A stretch of 64,000 bases of DNA from Enterocola sp045611845 (GTDB lineage Bacteria; Bacteroidota; Bacteroidia; Bacteroidales; Paludibacteraceae). Position 1 is the stretch's first letter; each line of letters opens with the position of its first letter. The stretch lies in the NCBI GenBank assembly GCA_045611845.1, contig JAZKXZ010000001.1, positions 41,523-105,522 on the forward strand, written 5' to 3'. The notes under the pieces are model-generated. The model ran no database searches. It was not told the DNA's origin and was given only the letters and a program-made list of their open reading frames with translations. The position numbers and the translations under genes are program-made. This document shows, one piece after another, positions 62,401 through 64,000 of the stretch.

Positions 62401-62425
62401 ACTAGCTAAAGCAGCTAAAAAATAA
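59423..62425 (+). CDS. secDF: Fused protein translocase subunits SecD-SecF
   Basis: 1000 residues, SecD and SecF in one chain as usual in Bacteroidota. SecD half: signal anchor (about 9-28), LGLDLKGGMNVILEV, TRIDRFGVVQPNIQRLETNGRILIELPGIKEPERVRKLL, EITGGRSEISGNFTPQEAKDLANVLKSG and LTLPGIAGIVLTMGMAVDANVLIYERIKEELKAGK. SecF half: GIDFTGGRNYVVRF, ILTIIGYSMNDTVVVFDRVRE. Uses the proton gradient to pull exported proteins through SecYEG. A Glu/Ala-rich insertion lies at about 250-290 in the SecD periplasmic domain. Confidence 0.96.
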   Translation: MQNKGFITAFAVLLSLVCLFYLSFNVVTSYYNNEAKEYANGDKTAEYHYLDSLSTEKVWLGYTLKECREKELGLGLDLKGGMNVILEVSVPDIVRTLAGNSKDATFNKAMEVAIERQANSQKDFLELFSEAYTELDPNARLSAIFTTFSLKDRINLKSTNEEVISVLKEEVKATVDNSFNVLRTRIDRFGVVQPNIQRLETNGRILIELPGIKEPERVRKLLQGSANLEFWETFNLTEIYSDLEKANAVIAEAIASKEAPAAKEEVKAEEANSLESLSAAASNDSIKQMEEFAKANPLFSKLMISNSNGQLIPTPAIGVVSIRDTATVMEYLNMHKVKQVLPRELAFRWTVKPVDEKGLYYELVAIKVTDRDGKAPLEGNVITDARDDLDQISARSTVSMTMNPEGAKAWAKLTKENIGRSIAIVLDDMVYSFPNVNTEITGGRSEISGNFTPQEAKDLANVLKSGKMPAPSRIIQEDVVGPSLGHEAITKGLMSFAIAFFVVMLYMMFFYGFKPGLVVDAALLINVFFLVGILASFKAVLTLPGIAGIVLTMGMAVDANVLIYERIKEELKAGKSHKSAVEDGYKNAMSAIVDSNLTTALTGIILFYFGTGPIKGFATTLIIGLITSFFTAVFLTRLFYVRKVENNSISDWTFTTKMSKDLFANTKVNWVKIRKVGYILSAAFALIACVSLGFRGLNQGIDFTGGRNYVVRFAEKVNTEDVLNLLEEKLTDAHTSVITIGSDDQVRISTNYKIADNSETIDDEVEQLIYDALQPELAQYEVSKEMFLKGYLLEEGKAVLASVDAENTLGVQSSQKVGPAIADDIKADAIWAILFSMIGIFIYIFIRFKNVSYSVGSIASLAHDVLFILGIYSLLYSILPFSIEVDQSFIAAILTIIGYSMNDTVVVFDRVRELVGLYPKRDRKEVINEAMNATLTRTLSTSLSTFIVLLTIFCLGGETIRGFVFAMMIGVVIGTYSTLFVAIPLAYDIEKKKLAKAAKK

Positions 62426-62443
62426 GGTACAAACCTCTCACAA

Positions 62444-62480
62444 ATAGGGTGACTATTCATTTAGTCACCCTATTTTTTTT
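62444..62480 (+). terminator. Terminator of secDF
   Basis: ATAGGGTGACT (62444-62454) pairs with AGTCACCCTAT (62463-62473), followed by a T run to 62480. Confidence 0.93.
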
Positions 62481-62536
62481 AACACTATTAGAGCATACTT
62501 TTATGTTAAATATTTAAAAAAATTAAATTTATTCAC

Positions 62537-62544
62537 TATATTTG
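62537..62544 (+). promoter_or_regulatory. -7 box of the amylase gene
   Basis: TATATTTG matches TAnnTTTG, 32 bases before the ATG. No clear TTG at -33, so it may depend on an activator. Confidence 0.5.
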
Positions 62545-62575
62545 CAGTTACGACAATTACTTAATCAATTTATAT

Positions 62576-64000
62576 ATGAAAAAATTATTACTTATTATTA
62601 GTTCGATGCTGTGTAGCATGGCTCTTTGGGCACAAGTCTATACAGAACCTACCTTCGTAACATCAGAAACAAACGAAACTTTCTACGTTTATTACGATGC
62701 AACACAAGGTAGTGGTATGGTTGGAGTAGACAACTGCTATGCTCACGCAGGTGTTATCACTACTGCTTCTAATGGTCAGTGGACACATGCTCCTGCTTGG
62801 GGTACAAACACAGACAAATACAAACTGACTGAAGTTTCTGAAGATTTATGGAGACTTGAAATTACAGGTGGTCTGAAAGAATTCTATGGATTGGCAGATG
62901 ATGAAGTTGTTACAAAACTAGCATTTGTTTTCCGTACTGCAGACAACTCTAAAGAAGGTAAAACATCTAGTGGTGGCGACATCTTCTACGAACTTTTTGA
63001 TGCTGGAAAACCAGCTGTAGCTATCATCTCTCCTGCAGGAGGGTTAGTAACCATCGGAGATGTAATTAACATAAAAGGTGAATCTTCTGTAAAAGGAATT
63101 CTAAATATTGCAATCAACGGTGAAATAGTAAAAGAAGAAACTGGCTCTAACACTATTTCATACGAATATCTAATCGAAAATTCTGGAACAAACGAAATCA
63201 CACTAAACCTAGGAGAAAACGGTATCATCGTAGCTTCTGATACTATCAGCTTCTACGCTGCTACTCCAGTAACTGAAAAACCAGTTCCAGCAGGTATGCT
63301 AGAAGGTATCAACTACCACACAGACAGCGACTCTATCACACTTGTGCTACGTGCTCCACTAAACGAAGACGTTTATATCATTGGCGACTTCAACGACTGG
63401 GACTACAATGTAGACTTCCAAATGTATCGTGCTGATGTAAAATCTAAACTAGACGCATCAAAAGACTCAACTAGATTATTCTGGCGCACATTTGCAGTAG
63501 AAGATCCTACTAAAAAATATGGTTTCCAATATTTAGTTGACGGAAAAATCAAAATTAGTGATCCATATACAGAAGTTGTTGTTGACCCATGGAATGATAC
63601 ATATATCGATGCTAGACTAGATAAAACACTTCCTAAACACCCAGGAGCAAAAGCAGATGGTCTTATCTCTGTATTAGAAGGTCCTAAAGCAAAAGAAACA
63701 TACGAATGGGAAGTAACAGACTTCAAAGCTCCAGAATCTAAAGACTTAGTAATCTATGAGTTATTAGTAAGAGACTTCTATTATACTAAATCTCTTCAAG
63801 CAGTTATCAATAAACTTGACTACCTAGAAAAGTTAGGTATCAATGCTATTGAGTTAATGCCTGTTACAGAATTTGATGGCAACGAAAGTTGGGGTTACAA
63901 TCCAAACCACTTCTTTGCATATGACAAAGCATATGGCAAAAGAAATCTTTACAAACAATTCATTGACGAATGTCACAAACGTGGTATTGCTGTTATTATA
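62576..64000 (+). CDS. Secreted GH13 alpha-amylase-family protein (C-terminus outside window)
   Basis: 475 residues visible from ATG 62576 with a signal peptide (about 1-20, LWAQ). It has an N-terminal beta domain resembling a starch-binding or X25-like module (about 22-140), an Ig-like or FN3-like segment (about 140-225), a CBM48-like E-set domain (about 240-350: EDVYIIGDFNDW), and the start of the GH13 barrel (from about 395: IYELLVRDFYYTKSL, KLGINAIELMPVTEFDGNESWGYNPNHFFA). The catalytic residues are beyond the end of the window. Probably cleaves alpha-glucans outside the cell. Confidence 0.9.
   Translation, partial: MKKLLLIISSMLCSMALWAQVYTEPTFVTSETNETFYVYYDATQGSGMVGVDNCYAHAGVITTASNGQWTHAPAWGTNTDKYKLTEVSEDLWRLEITGGLKEFYGLADDEVVTKLAFVFRTADNSKEGKTSSGGDIFYELFDAGKPAVAIISPAGGLVTIGDVINIKGESSVKGILNIAINGEIVKEETGSNTISYEYLIENSGTNEITLNLGENGIIVASDTISFYAATPVTEKPVPAGMLEGINYHTDSDSITLVLRAPLNEDVYIIGDFNDWDYNVDFQMYRADVKSKLDASKDSTRLFWRTFAVEDPTKKYGFQYLVDGKIKISDPYTEVVVDPWNDTYIDARLDKTLPKHPGAKADGLISVLEGPKAKETYEWEVTDFKAPESKDLVIYELLVRDFYYTKSLQAVINKLDYLEKLGINAIELMPVTEFDGNESWGYNPNHFFAYDKAYGKRNLYKQFIDECHKRGIAVII

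Overview
The window is a 64 kb stretch of an AT-rich chromosome of a Bacteroidales-type bacterium (phylum Bacteroidota). The evidence is gene content and signals: a fused SecDF, the DUF5063 / 3'-5' exonuclease / RlmI-type methyltransferase / DUF1343 row, the DUF4290-murA and DUF3098-uppP-truB-queA rows, an ECF-sigma operon with a membrane partner and a Spy-like protein, and repeated promoters of the Bacteroidota type (TTG, about 19-22 nt, TAnnTTTG). I cannot place it below order level from sequence alone. Both ends are cut inside secreted carbohydrate-related proteins: a duplicated CotH-domain protein on the left (minus strand) and a GH13 alpha-amylase-family protein on the right (plus strand).

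Left part (1-14 kb): the CotH protein, a lipoprotein, a NamZ-like muramidase in a four-gene minus-strand row, then a plus-strand ECF sigma module, tRNA-Lys(UUU), a lipid kinase and a regulator/serine-threonine kinase pair. At 13.8-16.4 kb lies the most interesting locus: a 45-residue Cys-containing peptide gene missed by length cut-offs, followed by a radical SAM/SPASM enzyme with a PqqD-like N-terminus and an amidohydrolase. It looks like a small RiPP (ribosomally made, modified peptide) operon.

16.6-21.5 kb is an accessory island bounded by two 44-bp direct repeats. It holds two AbiE-type toxin-antitoxin modules (AbiEi/AbiEii and an HTH/nucleotidyltransferase pair), each with a recognisable operator-promoter, two pieces of ORF6N-domain genes lying on either side of the first module, a frameshifted small gene, a possible free-standing small RNA, and two small membrane proteins.

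21.5-39 kb is mostly housekeeping on the minus strand: an M16 protease, a RhuM-type protein, lpxB, surE, a K+/H+ antiporter, an ACT-domain protein, phenylacetate-CoA ligase, then tsaB, DUF4290, murA (with Asp in place of the fosfomycin-target Cys), a metalloprotease-like lipoprotein, a TetR regulator, tilS, a second lipid kinase, aroC and a SlyD-type isomerase. 39-64 kb holds envelope and core genes: lptD (apparently with a non-AUG start) divergent from an amidase and an MCE protein, dnaA, miaA, RNase HI, mscL, pnp, a YfhO protein, ftsX, uppP, truB, queA, secDF and the truncated amylase. No rRNA, CRISPR array, complete insertion sequence or prophage was seen.
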